From assembly GCF_002086485.1 (NCBI RefSeq), contig NZ_MVHF01000023.1, forward strand, positions 1 through 64,000: DNA of 64,000 nucleotides, in the 5' to 3' direction. The position numbers and the translations under genes are program-made. Positions 50,978-59,200 of the stretch are shown here, in pieces. The DNA is from Mycobacterium aquaticum. GTDB taxonomy: Bacteria > Actinomycetota > Actinomycetes > Mycobacteriales > Mycobacteriaceae. Each line of letters opens with the position of its first letter. Within the stretch, counting starts at the first letter, position 1. The notes beneath the pieces were generated by a model, which did no database searches, was not told the DNA's origin, and worked only from the letters and a program-made list of their open reading frames with translations.

Positions 50978-51820
50978 TCACGGTCCGGTTACCGCGCCAA
51001 AGTACTTCTGGCTCAGCGCTGCATACGTTCCGTCGTTCAGAGTGATGTTCAGCCACTGGTTGATCCACTGCTGCAGGTCGGTCGCGGGTTGAGTGATGAG
51101 ATAGGCCTTTTGCGAGAAGGTGAACGGGTGATCCAGGCTCTCGCCGCAGAGCTGAGGGTTCTGGCTTACGTGCCAACGGATCTCACTGGTGTCTGTGATC
51201 ATCACGTCGGCAGCACCGCTCGTGATTTGCGAGAGAATCGTGTTGTTGTCGGGATAGTTCACCACTTGAGCGTTGTGCAGATGGTCTTTGTCGAATTCGG
51301 CATTGGTACCACCGGGGTTGACGACGACGCGGACACCGGGCCGGTCGATCGCGCTCAGCGTCTGGAACTTCGAACTGTCGGCACAACGAACGATTGCCGC
51401 CTTCCCATCACGTAGATAGGGAGAGCTGTAGAGGGCATGCTCGGCGCGCTTCAGCGTAATGCTGATGCCGCCCATGGCCACATCACACTTGTTGTTCAGA
51501 TCGTCGACCAAGCTTGCCCACGTGGTGGGGACCACGTCTACCCGGACGCCCAGCCGACCAGCCATATCGCTGGCCATATCGATGTCGAGGCCGCTCCAGG
51601 CACCCGCGGGATCACGGTACGTGAACGGGCGGTAGTCACCGGTACTGCACACTCGAACCGTCCCGCGCTGCAGCACTTGTGACAATCCACCGGTGGCCGG
51701 CGTGGCTGGGGGTGACGTCGTCGTCCTCGATGTGCACGCCCCCGTCAGCACCAGTATGGCGACCACTGCGACCATGTTGACCACCCGTATCACGGTGACC
51801 GGCCCTCCCACTCGCGACAC
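50978..51820 (-). CDS. Amino acid ABC transporter-type solute-binding lipoprotein
   Basis: The 280-aa protein has a signal/lipobox segment VVNMVAVVAILVLTGACTSR and a type-3 solute-binding fold: QRGTVRVCSTGDYRPFTYRD (about 47-66), GLDIDMASDMAGRLGVRVDV (about 73-92), CDVAMGGISITLKRAEHALY (about 112-131) and ADVMITDTSEIRWH. Such proteins bind polar amino acids or carboxylates. GTG 51820 has GGAGGC ahead. The same frame continues upstream without a stop into a zinc-ribbon-like stretch (see 51821-52060). No permease or ATPase gene is adjacent. Confidence 0.8.
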   Translation of the reverse strand: MSRVGGPVTVIRVVNMVAVVAILVLTGACTSRTTTSPPATPATGGLSQVLQRGTVRVCSTGDYRPFTYRDPAGAWSGLDIDMASDMAGRLGVRVDVVPTTWASLVDDLNNKCDVAMGGISITLKRAEHALYSSPYLRDGKAAIVRCADSSKFQTLSAIDRPGVRVVVNPGGTNAEFDKDHLHNAQVVNYPDNNTILSQITSGAADVMITDTSEIRWHVSQNPQLCGESLDHPFTFSQKAYLITQPATDLQQWINQWLNITLNDGTYAALSQKYFGAVTGP

Positions 51821-52060
51821 GACAGCGCCTCCGCTCGTTCGCTCACGGGCAAACAAACTCTTGCATCGAGCTGAGCTGCAGTGCATTTGAGCATCTTGGC
51901 CCAAAGTGGGCGGGGTCGCCACCGTCAGCTCAACCGACGCACGCTCGGCGCCATCTCGGCCACACTCAACGCACGACTCGACGAGCTCGCTACCGGTCGC
52001 ACCACATGACTGGCAACCATCGACGGTGAGCACAATGCGCACAAGCAGAAGATCGCGCAT
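51821..52060 (-). other. In-frame zinc-ribbon-like extension of the solute-binding ORF
   Basis: Upstream of the chosen GTG 51820 the frame stays open and reads MRDLLLVRIVLTVDGCQSCG, SELVESCVECGRDGAERASV and QMHCSSARCKSLFARE from ATG 52060. The spacing C-x2-C-x10-C-x2-C plus a later Cys pair resembles a zinc ribbon. Either a fused cytosolic zinc-ribbon/membrane-anchored sensor exists, or this is the end of a separate overlapping gene. The coding character is inferred from the translation only. Confidence 0.35.
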
Positions 52061-52172
52061 TGCGCGGCTTGCGCGCACAAACGAGCCGTGACCGGCACGC
52101 CCGGGTGATAGTTGCTGCGCGCCCGAAAATCGGTGCGCGACCGGACGCACCACCTGTCGAAGGAGCATAGAC

Positions 52173-52331
52173 ATGAACGGACACACGCTCTTCTCACGGA
52201 TAGTCGGATTCTTCCGTGCCGGCTACCCGACGGACGCACCCCGACTGGGTCATGTGGCATTGATCGCAATGTGCCCCGCAGCCGTCAGCGTAGTGCGACC
52301 GTCTGCGATGAACCCAAACACGTTTGGGTAA
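52173..52331 (+). pseudogene. Truncated DUF3349-like protein
   Basis: From ATG 52173, after a good AAGGAG site, the frame gives LFSRIVGFFRAGYPTDAPRL and HVALIAMCPAAVS, which matches the N-terminal half of mycobacterial DUF3349 proteins (about 100 aa). It then loses similarity and stops at 52331 after 52 codons. The end carries a perfect inverted repeat ACCCAAAC-AC-GTTTGGGT (52312-52329). It is likely a decayed gene. Confidence 0.5.
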
Positions 52332-52436
52332 CGGGTTTCTCGCGATGCCCACGGCGACAGTGGCAGACAGCGCATGCAGCGCCCGCGCCGCATGCGCTGT
52401 CCTCGTGACACACTCGGTTCAGAGATAGGAGCCGCC

Positions 52437-53765
52437 ATGGAACGGGCCGCGTACGAACGCCTTCGCGCAGCACATCTCAGCGCCGTTCAAGGAGCACTCG
52501 ACGATCACGTGGGCCGCCTCGACTGGTCGGCTGATCAGCTCCACCGCCACCGCGATCAGGCGTTGCGATCGCTTCTCGGCTACGCGCGCGAACGTTCGCC
52601 GTTCTACGCCGACCGACTGCGGGGTCTCGACCTCGATGCGCTCACCGCCACCGACCTGGCTTCGGTCCCCATCCTGACGAAGGCCGAGGCACAAGCCGAC
52701 TGGGATGCGATCGTGACCGTACCCGATCTCAATCGCGTTACGGCAGAACGTGTTCTGAATGAACAGACCTGGTTCTCCTACACCTCTGGTGACCGGCAGG
52801 TGTTCAGCTCCGGCGGCTCAAGCGGAGTGCGCGGCGTGTACGTCTGGGACTGGCAGTTCTTCGTGACCACCGCATGCCTTGCCTGGCGTATCCAAGCCCG
52901 CGACGAGCGTAGACAAGGACCGGTGCCGAACGCGCGACTGGCGGTGCTCAGCGCAGGGCTGCCACCTCATGCCAGCACCCCGCTGTTCAACGTACCCACC
53001 GCCGTGGGCATGCAGACCGTCGTCATCGAAGCCGGCGCACCTTTCGACGAGGTACTCGCTACCGTCGAACGGCACGCACCGACCCACCTGGTGGGGTACG
53101 CCAGCGTAATCGGCCGCCTGGCGCGCGCAGCGCTGGCGGGTGACCTGCACATCCGCCCTGTGCGAGTGAGCACAAATTCCGAACCGTTGCTGCCCGCGGA
53201 CCGCGAGGCGATCGTCAATGCCTGGCACGCTCCCCTGTACAACCTCTGGGGCTCAACGGAAATCGGGGTTCAGGCCGTCGGCTGCGCCCAGGGTTCCGGC
53301 CTACACGTGTGCGAGGACGAGGTCATCCTCGAATCGGTGGATGGACGCACGCTCGCGACCTGCTTGTCCAACCGGACGTTCCCCTTCATCCGCTACGACC
53401 TCGGCGACGAGATCACCATGACGTCCGAGCCATGTGCATGTGGCTTGGCGTACACGCGGGTCGCCGACATCAGCGGCCGGCGCGACGACGACTTCATGTA
53501 CGGCCCACACATGGTGCCGGCCAGCGCCTTTCGGCACGTCCTCGGAACCGATCCCCGCATCGTCGAATACCAGGTGGTGCAGACCGAGAACGGCGCCGAC
53601 ATCCTCGTGGTGGCGCAGGCCGGGGTGGACGACCTGTCCCCCGCGCTCGCCAAGGCGATGCAGCGCTTTGGCGTCGCTTCACCGATCGTCCGGATACGTG
53701 CGGTCGAGAAGCTCGTGCGCAACGAAGGCAGCGGCAAGCTCAGGCGCTTCGTGCCCATGGCGTAG
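52437..53765 (+). CDS. Phenylacetate-CoA ligase-like adenylate-forming enzyme
   Basis: The 442-aa protein is a PaaK-type member of the ANL superfamily: GYARERSPFYADRL (about 49-62), the phosphate-loop FSSGGSSGVRGVYVWDW (about 122-138), LYNLWGSTEIGVQAVGC (about 267-283) and FPFIRYDLGDEITM (about 316-329), with the C-terminal Lys in NEGSGKLRRFVP. It forms an acyl-adenylate and probably an acyl-CoA from an aryl or other acid. ATG 52437 is preceded by AGGAG. It converges with the AmiS gene at a hairpin. Confidence 0.83.
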   Translation: MERAAYERLRAAHLSAVQGALDDHVGRLDWSADQLHRHRDQALRSLLGYARERSPFYADRLRGLDLDALTATDLASVPILTKAEAQADWDAIVTVPDLNRVTAERVLNEQTWFSYTSGDRQVFSSGGSSGVRGVYVWDWQFFVTTACLAWRIQARDERRQGPVPNARLAVLSAGLPPHASTPLFNVPTAVGMQTVVIEAGAPFDEVLATVERHAPTHLVGYASVIGRLARAALAGDLHIRPVRVSTNSEPLLPADREAIVNAWHAPLYNLWGSTEIGVQAVGCAQGSGLHVCEDEVILESVDGRTLATCLSNRTFPFIRYDLGDEITMTSEPCACGLAYTRVADISGRRDDDFMYGPHMVPASAFRHVLGTDPRIVEYQVVQTENGADILVVAQAGVDDLSPALAKAMQRFGVASPIVRIRAVEKLVRNEGSGKLRRFVPMA

Positions 53766-53785
53766 GCCGCAACCTGACGCGCGAG

Positions 53786-53810
53786 GGCAGATCAGACGCG
53801 TAGATCTGCC
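53786..53810. terminator. Bidirectional hairpin between PaaK-like and AmiS genes
   Basis: GGCAGATC (53786-53793) and GATCTGCC (53803-53810) form a perfect 8-bp stem with a 9-nt loop. It begins 20 bp after the PaaK-like stop and overlaps the last codons of the convergent channel gene, so it can serve both transcripts. Confidence 0.6.
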
Positions 53811-54448
53811 GCTGATTCATGGGCACGCAGGTCAGCCGGCACGTTGCGGCGGGCACTGCGCTGAGCCAGCGCCACCGAAAGCGCCGTCGCAATCACCAAT
53901 ACCACGAGCGCACCGAAGCCCACTGCCGCGGACGTCGTCCACACTCCGTTGAGCAGTAGCAGCGCCGGCACGGTGCACGTCGGAATACCCAGCAAAATCA
54001 CGAACCATCCGGTGAAATGCCCCAGGTCGACGCGCCCGGCCCTGGTCACACCGAGTCCCAGCATCACGAAGAACAGCGACCATATGATCGCCCAGGTCGC
54101 CCAGATGACGGCGAACACCGGGTCGGTACCGACGCTCTTGATCGCAAGAAAAGTCACCACCACCGCAACGAATGAGCAGTACCAACCGAACCCCCGCGCA
54201 TCGATGCCGAAGATCTGGATGAACCCGAACCACAGGTAGGTGAACCCGAACAGATAGCTCGGCCAGGCCGCATTGACGACGGCAAGGTCGCCTCCCGACT
54301 GCGCCAGTACCAGCGTCGGCACGACAATCTGAGCGGACCCGACGAACAAATTCAGCGGCGCAGCTCCGCGTCCATCGACCACTCCGATGGCCACCAGCCC
54401 ATTGACGAGCAGCACTACTCCGACGAAAAGAAGTCCGACATTACCCAT
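53792..54448 (-). CDS. AmiS/UreI family urea/amide channel
   Basis: This 218-aa protein has six to seven TM helices with AmiS/UreI family features: VGLLFVGVVLLVNGLVAIGV (TM1), AAPLNLFVGSAQIVVPTLVL (TM2), WPSYLFGFTYLWFGFIQIFG (TM3) and WAIIWSLFFVMLGLGV. It is a proton-independent or -gated urea/amide facilitator that would supply substrate to the urease encoded on the other side of the LuxR gene. Its ATG overlaps the stop of a leader ORF (TGATG) and the promoter is one copy of an 88-bp inverted repeat shared with the urease operon. Confidence 0.9.
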   Translation of the reverse strand: MGNVGLLFVGVVLLVNGLVAIGVVDGRGAAPLNLFVGSAQIVVPTLVLAQSGGDLAVVNAAWPSYLFGFTYLWFGFIQIFGIDARGFGWYCSFVAVVVTFLAIKSVGTDPVFAVIWATWAIIWSLFFVMLGLGVTRAGRVDLGHFTGWFVILLGIPTCTVPALLLLNGVWTTSAAVGFGALVVLVIATALSVALAQRSARRNVPADLRAHESAADLRV

Positions 54449-54585
54449 CAGCGGGCGATCCCTTCTGCGGACGGACCGGTCTGGCTGGTCGTTACGAAAA
54501 TGGTTGGCCGCGGGTCGGTTTCGTGCGCTGCGCAGGGTGCGCCCTGCACATTGGTGATCGCGGTCCGGCGGGTGAGTCTCAGCAT
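54448..54585 (-). CDS. Leader peptide of the AmiS transcript
   Basis: A 45-aa ORF, MLRLTRRTAITNVQGAPCAA and onward, begins exactly at the inner edge of the repeated promoter (ATG at 54585) and ends with TGA overlapping the channel start. The LTRR...C pattern recalls short actinobacterial leader peptides (LTRRxxxDLxRxxxxxC type). The matching transcript on the other side also starts with a short LTR-containing ORF. A regulatory translation role is inferred. Confidence 0.55.
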   Translation of the reverse strand: MLRLTRRTAITNVQGAPCAAHETDPRPTIFVTTSQTGPSAEGIAR

Positions 54586-54672
54586 GTCGTGGGCCCCTGT
54601 CGTGTGACGGTGAGTTCTCGACAGCGTAGGAACGCTCGCGTCGGCGGAGCTATGGGAGGAATCTCCCATTTG
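54585..54672 (-). repeat. 88-bp duplicated promoter, copy A (AmiS side)
   Basis: This segment is the reverse complement of 55928-56015 with only about four mismatches. It contains the 18-bp palindrome ATGGGAGGAATCTCCCAT at 54652-54669 and ends at the leader ATG. Between palindrome and ATG lies TTCCTACGCTGTCGAGAA (minus strand), conserved in both copies, which probably holds the promoter core. The LuxR protein encoded between the two copies is the likely binder. Confidence 0.85.
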
Positions 54673-54701
54673 GGGCGATCAGCGGGAGGCCGCAGCCGAA
54701 T

Positions 54702-55697
54702 TCAGTCGGCTGCAACTCCCCCAGTGTTGAGGTCACGCAGCATTTTGCCGGACAGCAGCCCCCAGGACATGGCCTGGGACACGCACGACGCACGGTTGCT
54801 GGCGCCGAGTTTGGCTGTCGCACTCTCCAGATGGTGTCCCGCAGTGCGGACGCTGATGAACAGCCGGGCCGCAATCTGGTTGTTGGTCAGGCCCTGCGCG
54901 GCAAGGGTGAGCGCATCGAGTTCGCGAGGCGTGATCCCGAACGGCAGCGCGGCGCGCGTGATCAACATGACCGCCTGCAGGCTGTCCTGCTGGAAACGTG
55001 GCGCCGTCCCGATGCGCCGGACGTGCAGCCAGCCTGTGCCGTCGTGCCAACGTGAGGTGGTGCCGCCCACCGTGGCCAACGCCATCTCACCGACAAGCTT
55101 CTCATCCAGCGCCGAATCCCACTGGCCCCCCAACCGCAACAGATGCGCGCGGCCGGTCCGGTCGACCGCCCAGGCCTGAGCTTCCGGCCCCATCAGTTCG
55201 GCCACCATCCGCGGCCTCACCGAAAGATCCAGGTGTTCGGCCATCTGCAAACGCAGCGCGTCGATCTCGTCGACATCGTTGTCGCTGGGATAGCGCGGAT
55301 CGTCGCAGTTGACGTGGAGGGTGCCGGCATAGGCGCCATCAGCGGTGACCAGCCGGGCCGACAGCCCCTCGTCGAATCCGGCCGGAGCGAAAACCCCGGT
55401 CACGGAGTACGTAGTGCGGTAAGCCGGAAAATCACGCCACCGCAGTGGCCCCAAGCTACGCCTGCGCATGGCATCGAACAACGGGTCGTGCTCGACAAAC
55501 CACGTATTGAAGTGATCCATCACCCGATCGGGATAGCCATGGTTGGCCAGCGAGAGGTGCCGACGCTGAATCGGGTCCCAGAGGCAGATCGCCGAGGCCG
55601 ACGATGCCACCCGCTTACCAAGGGCATCGAGTACCTCGCTAGCCAGGCATTCGATGCTGGTGTCACTGTCGAGCATCGCGGCGTAGGTGCCCGCCAT
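54702..55697 (-). CDS. LuxR family regulator of urea genes
   Basis: The 331-aa protein has a long N-terminal sensor region (CLWDPIQRRHLSLANHGYPD, WFVEHDPLFDAMRRRSLGPL) and a C-terminal LuxR helix-turn-helix (ITPRELDALTLAAQGLTNNQ, IAARLFISVRTAGHHLESAT, about 259-298). It lies between two inverted copies of the promoter segment, driving the channel on one side and urease on the other, so it is the probable activator of both. ATG 55697 is preferred for its AAGGGA site; the frame is open to 55796. The signal may be urea or nitrogen status. Confidence 0.82.
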   Translation of the reverse strand: MAGTYAAMLDSDTSIECLASEVLDALGKRVASSASAICLWDPIQRRHLSLANHGYPDRVMDHFNTWFVEHDPLFDAMRRRSLGPLRWRDFPAYRTTYSVTGVFAPAGFDEGLSARLVTADGAYAGTLHVNCDDPRYPSDNDVDEIDALRLQMAEHLDLSVRPRMVAELMGPEAQAWAVDRTGRAHLLRLGGQWDSALDEKLVGEMALATVGGTTSRWHDGTGWLHVRRIGTAPRFQQDSLQAVMLITRAALPFGITPRELDALTLAAQGLTNNQIAARLFISVRTAGHHLESATAKLGASNRASCVSQAMSWGLLSGKMLRDLNTGGVAAD

Positions 55698-55927
55698 CGC
55701 CAGAAGTCCCTTCCTGCCGTTGCCCCGAACTGATTGTGCCCTGCCTGCGTCGGGCCGCGGTTTCGGCAGATTGTATGCGGCGGTCCGCGAATTCACGCCG
55801 CTTTCGCGGACTTCTTACGACGTTCGGTAAGGCTCCTCTCCGGCACCGGCCGGGAAACTCGAAACCATCATCTGCAAGGCATGTTTGGTGAGAGTGCCAC
55901 CTGCGAGACCGCGGCGAGCCCGCGCGT

Positions 55928-56015
55928 CAAATGGGAGATTCCTCCCATAGCCCCGCCGATGCGCCCGTTCCTACGCTGTCGAGAACTCACCGTCACACGA
56001 CAGGGGCCCACGACA
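55928..56015 (+). repeat. 88-bp duplicated promoter, copy B (urease side)
   Basis: It carries the 18-bp palindrome ATGGGAGATTCCTCCCAT at 55931-55948, then GTTCCTACGCTGTCGAGAAC and TCACCGTCACACGACAGGGG, in the same order as copy A on the opposite strand. The leader ATG follows 1 bp after the end. About 84 of 88 positions agree with copy A, a level that suggests recent duplication or gene-conversion-like homogenisation. Confidence 0.85.
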
Positions 56016-56016
56016 C

Positions 56017-56151
56017 ATGGCGAAACTCACCCGACACCTCACCGCCACCATGACCGCGGCTGATCCACCAGGTGTGCGCATCCCAGCAACCGGCTCAACC
56101 CCGCCCGTACCTGCAGGACTGTCCGTCGGCAAGGAAATCACGTGCATCTGA
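56017..56151 (+). CDS. Leader peptide of the urease operon
   Basis: A 44-aa ORF starting MAKLTRHLTATMTAADPPGV begins directly after promoter copy B and its stop overlaps the ureAB start (GTG 56142) by 10 bp. Positions and the M-x-x-LTR start match the leader ORF on the AmiS side. It could couple translation or sense a metabolite by attenuation; no transcript data are available here. Confidence 0.5.
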   Translation: MAKLTRHLTATMTAADPPGVRIPATGSTPPVPAGLSVGKEITCI

Positions 56152-56843
56152 CACCGAAAGATGAAGACCGGCTGCTGCTGTTTCTCGCCGCCGAACTGGC
56201 TCGCAAGCGGCGGGGCGCCGGACTGGCCCTGACCTACGCGGAGGCACGCGCCCTGATTGCCGACGAGGTCGCCGAGGCGGCACGCGCGGGCGCCACCGTT
56301 GCCGAGGCCGCGGCGCACGGTGCCGCCCTGTTGACCGACGACGATGTGCTGCCCGGCGTGCGCACGCTGCTGGGCTCGGTGCAGGTGGAGGCCTTCTTCG
56401 AAGACGGACAAAAGCTGGTCACCGTGCACGATGCGATCACGCCGGGTAACAGGACGGCCTCTGAACTCGCCGTCAACCCCGGCGAGATCCTCACCGCTGA
56501 AGGCGATCTGGAGCTCAACGCGGGCAGAGAGACCGCGTCGGTCACCGTCGAGAACACCGGTGACCGGCCGATCCAGGTGGGTTCGCACTTCCATTTCTTC
56601 GAAGCCAACCGGGCGCTGCGCTTCGACCGGAGCGCCGCCTTCGGGAAGCGTCTGGACATCCCCTCCGGAACCGCAGTGCGGTTCGAACCCGGTGAAGCAC
56701 AAGATGTTTCGTTGACACAGTACGCGGGCGAGCAGATTGTCATCGGACAGAACGACGTAACGAACGGCCCGACCAGCACCGAACCAAGCGGAGAGCTCAT
56801 GACCAGCATGCACAACCACGGCTTCCTCGATACGGAGGCATGA
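56142..56843 (+). CDS. ureAB: Urease gamma/beta fused subunit
   Basis: The 233-aa protein joins UreA (residues 1-100: HLTPKDEDRLLLFLAAELAR, LTYAEARALIADEVAEAARA, LLTDDDVLPGVRTLLGSVQV) to UreB (about 110-233: GEILTAEGDLELNAGR, NTGDRPIQVGSHFHFFEANR, AGEQIVIGQNDVTNG). Fused subunits are known from Helicobacter and some actinobacteria. It forms the structural trimers with UreC. GTG 56142 is the start and overlaps the leader ORF. UreC starts 1 bp after the stop. Confidence 0.93.
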   Translation: MHLTPKDEDRLLLFLAAELARKRRGAGLALTYAEARALIADEVAEAARAGATVAEAAAHGAALLTDDDVLPGVRTLLGSVQVEAFFEDGQKLVTVHDAITPGNRTASELAVNPGEILTAEGDLELNAGRETASVTVENTGDRPIQVGSHFHFFEANRALRFDRSAAFGKRLDIPSGTAVRFEPGEAQDVSLTQYAGEQIVIGQNDVTNGPTSTEPSGELMTSMHNHGFLDTEA

Positions 56844-56844
56844 G

Positions 56845-58566
56845 ATGACCTACCGGATCAGCCGCCAGCGCTACGCCGAGCTGTATGGCCCCACCGTCGG
56901 TGATCGAGTCCGACTGGCCGACACCGAGTTGCTGGCCAAGGTCGAGGCCGACGCCACGGTATACGGCGACGAAGCCGTCTTCGGTGGCGGTAAGACAATG
57001 CGCGAAGGCATGGCCGTGCACGGCGACGTGACCAACGGCGATGGCGCGTTGGATTTCGTCATCACCAACGTCCTGATCATCGACGCCGTCTTGGGTATCC
57101 GCAAGGCCGACATAGGGATTCGCAACGGTCGTATCGCCGGAATCGGCAAGTCCGGCAACCCGCGCACCATGGCCGGAGTCGACCCCGATCTTGTCATCGG
57201 CGCGGGCACCGATATTCGCTCCGGTGAGGGCATGATCGCCACCGCAGGCGCGATCGACGTACACGTGCACTTCGACAGCGCCGGACTGGTCGAGGAAGCC
57301 ATCTCCAGCGGCATCACGACGATGATCGGCGGCGGCCTGGGGCCGGTCACGGTGGGTATCACCTCGTCGGGACCCACCAACCTGGCCCGGATGCTGCGAG
57401 CAGCCGAAGCCTTCCCGATGAACTTCGGTTTCATCGGAAATGGCAGCGCGTCGAGCGTCGCACCGCTGATCGAGCAGGGGCTTGCCGGCGCCATCGGTTA
57501 CAAGATCCACGAGGATTGGGGCGCAACCCCCGCCGCCATCCGGGCATCCCTGGATGCCGGTGACGAATTGGACCTGCAGGTGCAGATCCACACCGACACC
57601 CTCAACGAGGCAGGGTTCTTCGAGGACACCATGGCCGCCATCGGCGGCCGGCCGATCCACACCTACCACGCCGAAGGCGCCGGCGGCGGGCACGCGCCTG
57701 ACATCATGCGCGTGGTCGGTGAGCCGTACTGCCTACCGTCCTCGACCAATCCGACGAACCCATACACGCTCAACACCTTCGACGAGCATCTGGACATGGT
57801 GATGGTGTGTCACCATCTCAACCCACGTATCCGGGAAGACGTGGCCTTCGCGGAGTCCCGTATCCGACGCGAGACGATCGCGGCCGAGGACGTCCTGCAC
57901 GACCTCGGTGCCATTTCGGCGATGGGTTCGGACTCCCAAGGCATGGGCCGGATCGGTGAGAGCATCGCGCGCACTTGGCAACTGGCATCCCACATGCGCG
58001 CCACCCGGGGACCGCTACCCGAGGACGTGACCAGCGGACCGCCTGCCGACAACGCCAGGATCCTGCGCTATATCGCCAAGCTGACCATCAATCCGGCCAA
58101 GCTGTTCGGCATCGACCACGAGGTCGGCTCATTGGAACCGGGCAAACTGGCCGACATCGTCCTGTGGGAGCCGAAGTTCTTCGGTATCCGTCCCGAAGTG
58201 GTGTTCAAGGGTGGATTCCCCGCCTGGTCTGTGATGGGTGAATCGAACGCCTCACTGATGACCTGCGAACCACTGAAATATCGACCGCAGTGGGCCGCCT
58301 ACGGTCGCACACCCGCCGACGTCTCCGTGAACTTCGTCGCCGAGGCAGCCATCGAGGGCGGACTGGCCGAGCAGCTGGGCCTGCAAAGCCGGCTGGTGCC
58401 CTGTCGCGGTGCTCGGTCGCTGACAAAAGCCGATCTACTGCACAACAACTACCTGCCAGATATCTCGATCGAACCCGATACCTACCGGGTGATCGTGGAT
58501 GGTGAGCTGTGCAGCAGTACCCCGATGGCAGCCGTGCCACTGGGCCGGCGTTACACCCTGAAATAG
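56845..58566 (+). CDS. ureC: Urease alpha subunit
   Basis: The 573-aa catalytic subunit hydrolyses urea to ammonia and carbamate. The dinickel site is intact: His140/His142 in IDVHVHFDS, carbamylated Lys220 in IGYKIHEDWG, IHTDTLNEAGFFEDTM, HAEGAGGGHAPDIM, the flap VCHHLNPRI with Cys and the Asp in MGSDSQGMGRIGES. The stretch after HVH (DSAGLVEEAISSGITTMIGG, then GPVTVGITSSGPTNLARML) departs from the usual FICPQQ...TCTPG pattern, placing it in a divergent urease clade. It needs UreEFGD for nickel, all encoded downstream. Confidence 0.94.
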   Translation: MTYRISRQRYAELYGPTVGDRVRLADTELLAKVEADATVYGDEAVFGGGKTMREGMAVHGDVTNGDGALDFVITNVLIIDAVLGIRKADIGIRNGRIAGIGKSGNPRTMAGVDPDLVIGAGTDIRSGEGMIATAGAIDVHVHFDSAGLVEEAISSGITTMIGGGLGPVTVGITSSGPTNLARMLRAAEAFPMNFGFIGNGSASSVAPLIEQGLAGAIGYKIHEDWGATPAAIRASLDAGDELDLQVQIHTDTLNEAGFFEDTMAAIGGRPIHTYHAEGAGGGHAPDIMRVVGEPYCLPSSTNPTNPYTLNTFDEHLDMVMVCHHLNPRIREDVAFAESRIRRETIAAEDVLHDLGAISAMGSDSQGMGRIGESIARTWQLASHMRATRGPLPEDVTSGPPADNARILRYIAKLTINPAKLFGIDHEVGSLEPGKLADIVLWEPKFFGIRPEVVFKGGFPAWSVMGESNASLMTCEPLKYRPQWAAYGRTPADVSVNFVAEAAIEGGLAEQLGLQSRLVPCRGARSLTKADLLHNNYLPDISIEPDTYRVIVDGELCSSTPMAAVPLGRRYTLK

Positions 58567-58579
58567 GGAGGCAGACAAC

Positions 58580-59200
58580 GTGAATGAAGTGATCCGCATC
58601 GGCATCGGTGGTCCCGTCGGATCCGGCAAGACCCGGCTGGTCGAGACGTTGATCCCCGAACTCGTCCGAAGAGGGCTCAGTGTCGCGGTGATCACCAACG
58701 ACCTGGTGACCGACGAGGACGCGCAACGGGTCCGGCGCAGCGGTGTCATCGACCCGGCCCGGGTGCGTGCAGTAGAGACCGGCGCGTGCCCGCACACGGC
58801 GATTCGGGAAGACCCGTCGGCCAATCTCGCTGCGGCACGGGCCCTGGCCACGGAGTTCGACGATCTCGACCTGATCCTCATCGAGTCGGGCGGCGACAAT
58901 CTCGCCGCCACCTTCACTTCGGACCTGGTCGACTACTGGATATTCGTGATCGACACGGCGGGCGGTGACGACATTCCGCGTAAGAAGGGCATCGGCCTTC
59001 TACAAGCAGACCTGCTGGTGGTCAACAAGATCGACCTCGCCGAACTGGTGGGCTCCGACCTCGACGGGATGCGGCGTGACTGCGACATCGCGCGACCGAC
59101 CAAGCCCACGGTGTTCACCGACCTGCGCTCCGGACATGGACTGATCGAACTGACCGATGTCCTGTTGGACGGTGCCATGCTCGTCCCGGGCCGCGCGTGA
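58580..59200 (+). CDS. ureG: Urease accessory GTPase
   Basis: This 206-aa SIMIBI GTPase has the P-loop GIGGPVGSGKTRLVE (about 6-20), the metal-binding Cys-Pro-His in VETGACPHTAIREDPS, ESGGDNLAATFTSDLVD and the guanine motif VNKIDLAELVG. It hydrolyses GTP to drive nickel delivery to UreC. Starts with GTG 58580 after GGGAGGC. Its stop overlaps ureD by GTGA. Here ureG follows ureC directly, an order unlike the ureABCFGD of M. tuberculosis. Confidence 0.95.
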   Translation: MNEVIRIGIGGPVGSGKTRLVETLIPELVRRGLSVAVITNDLVTDEDAQRVRRSGVIDPARVRAVETGACPHTAIREDPSANLAAARALATEFDDLDLILIESGGDNLAATFTSDLVDYWIFVIDTAGGDDIPRKKGIGLLQADLLVVNKIDLAELVGSDLDGMRRDCDIARPTKPTVFTDLRSGHGLIELTDVLLDGAMLVPGRA

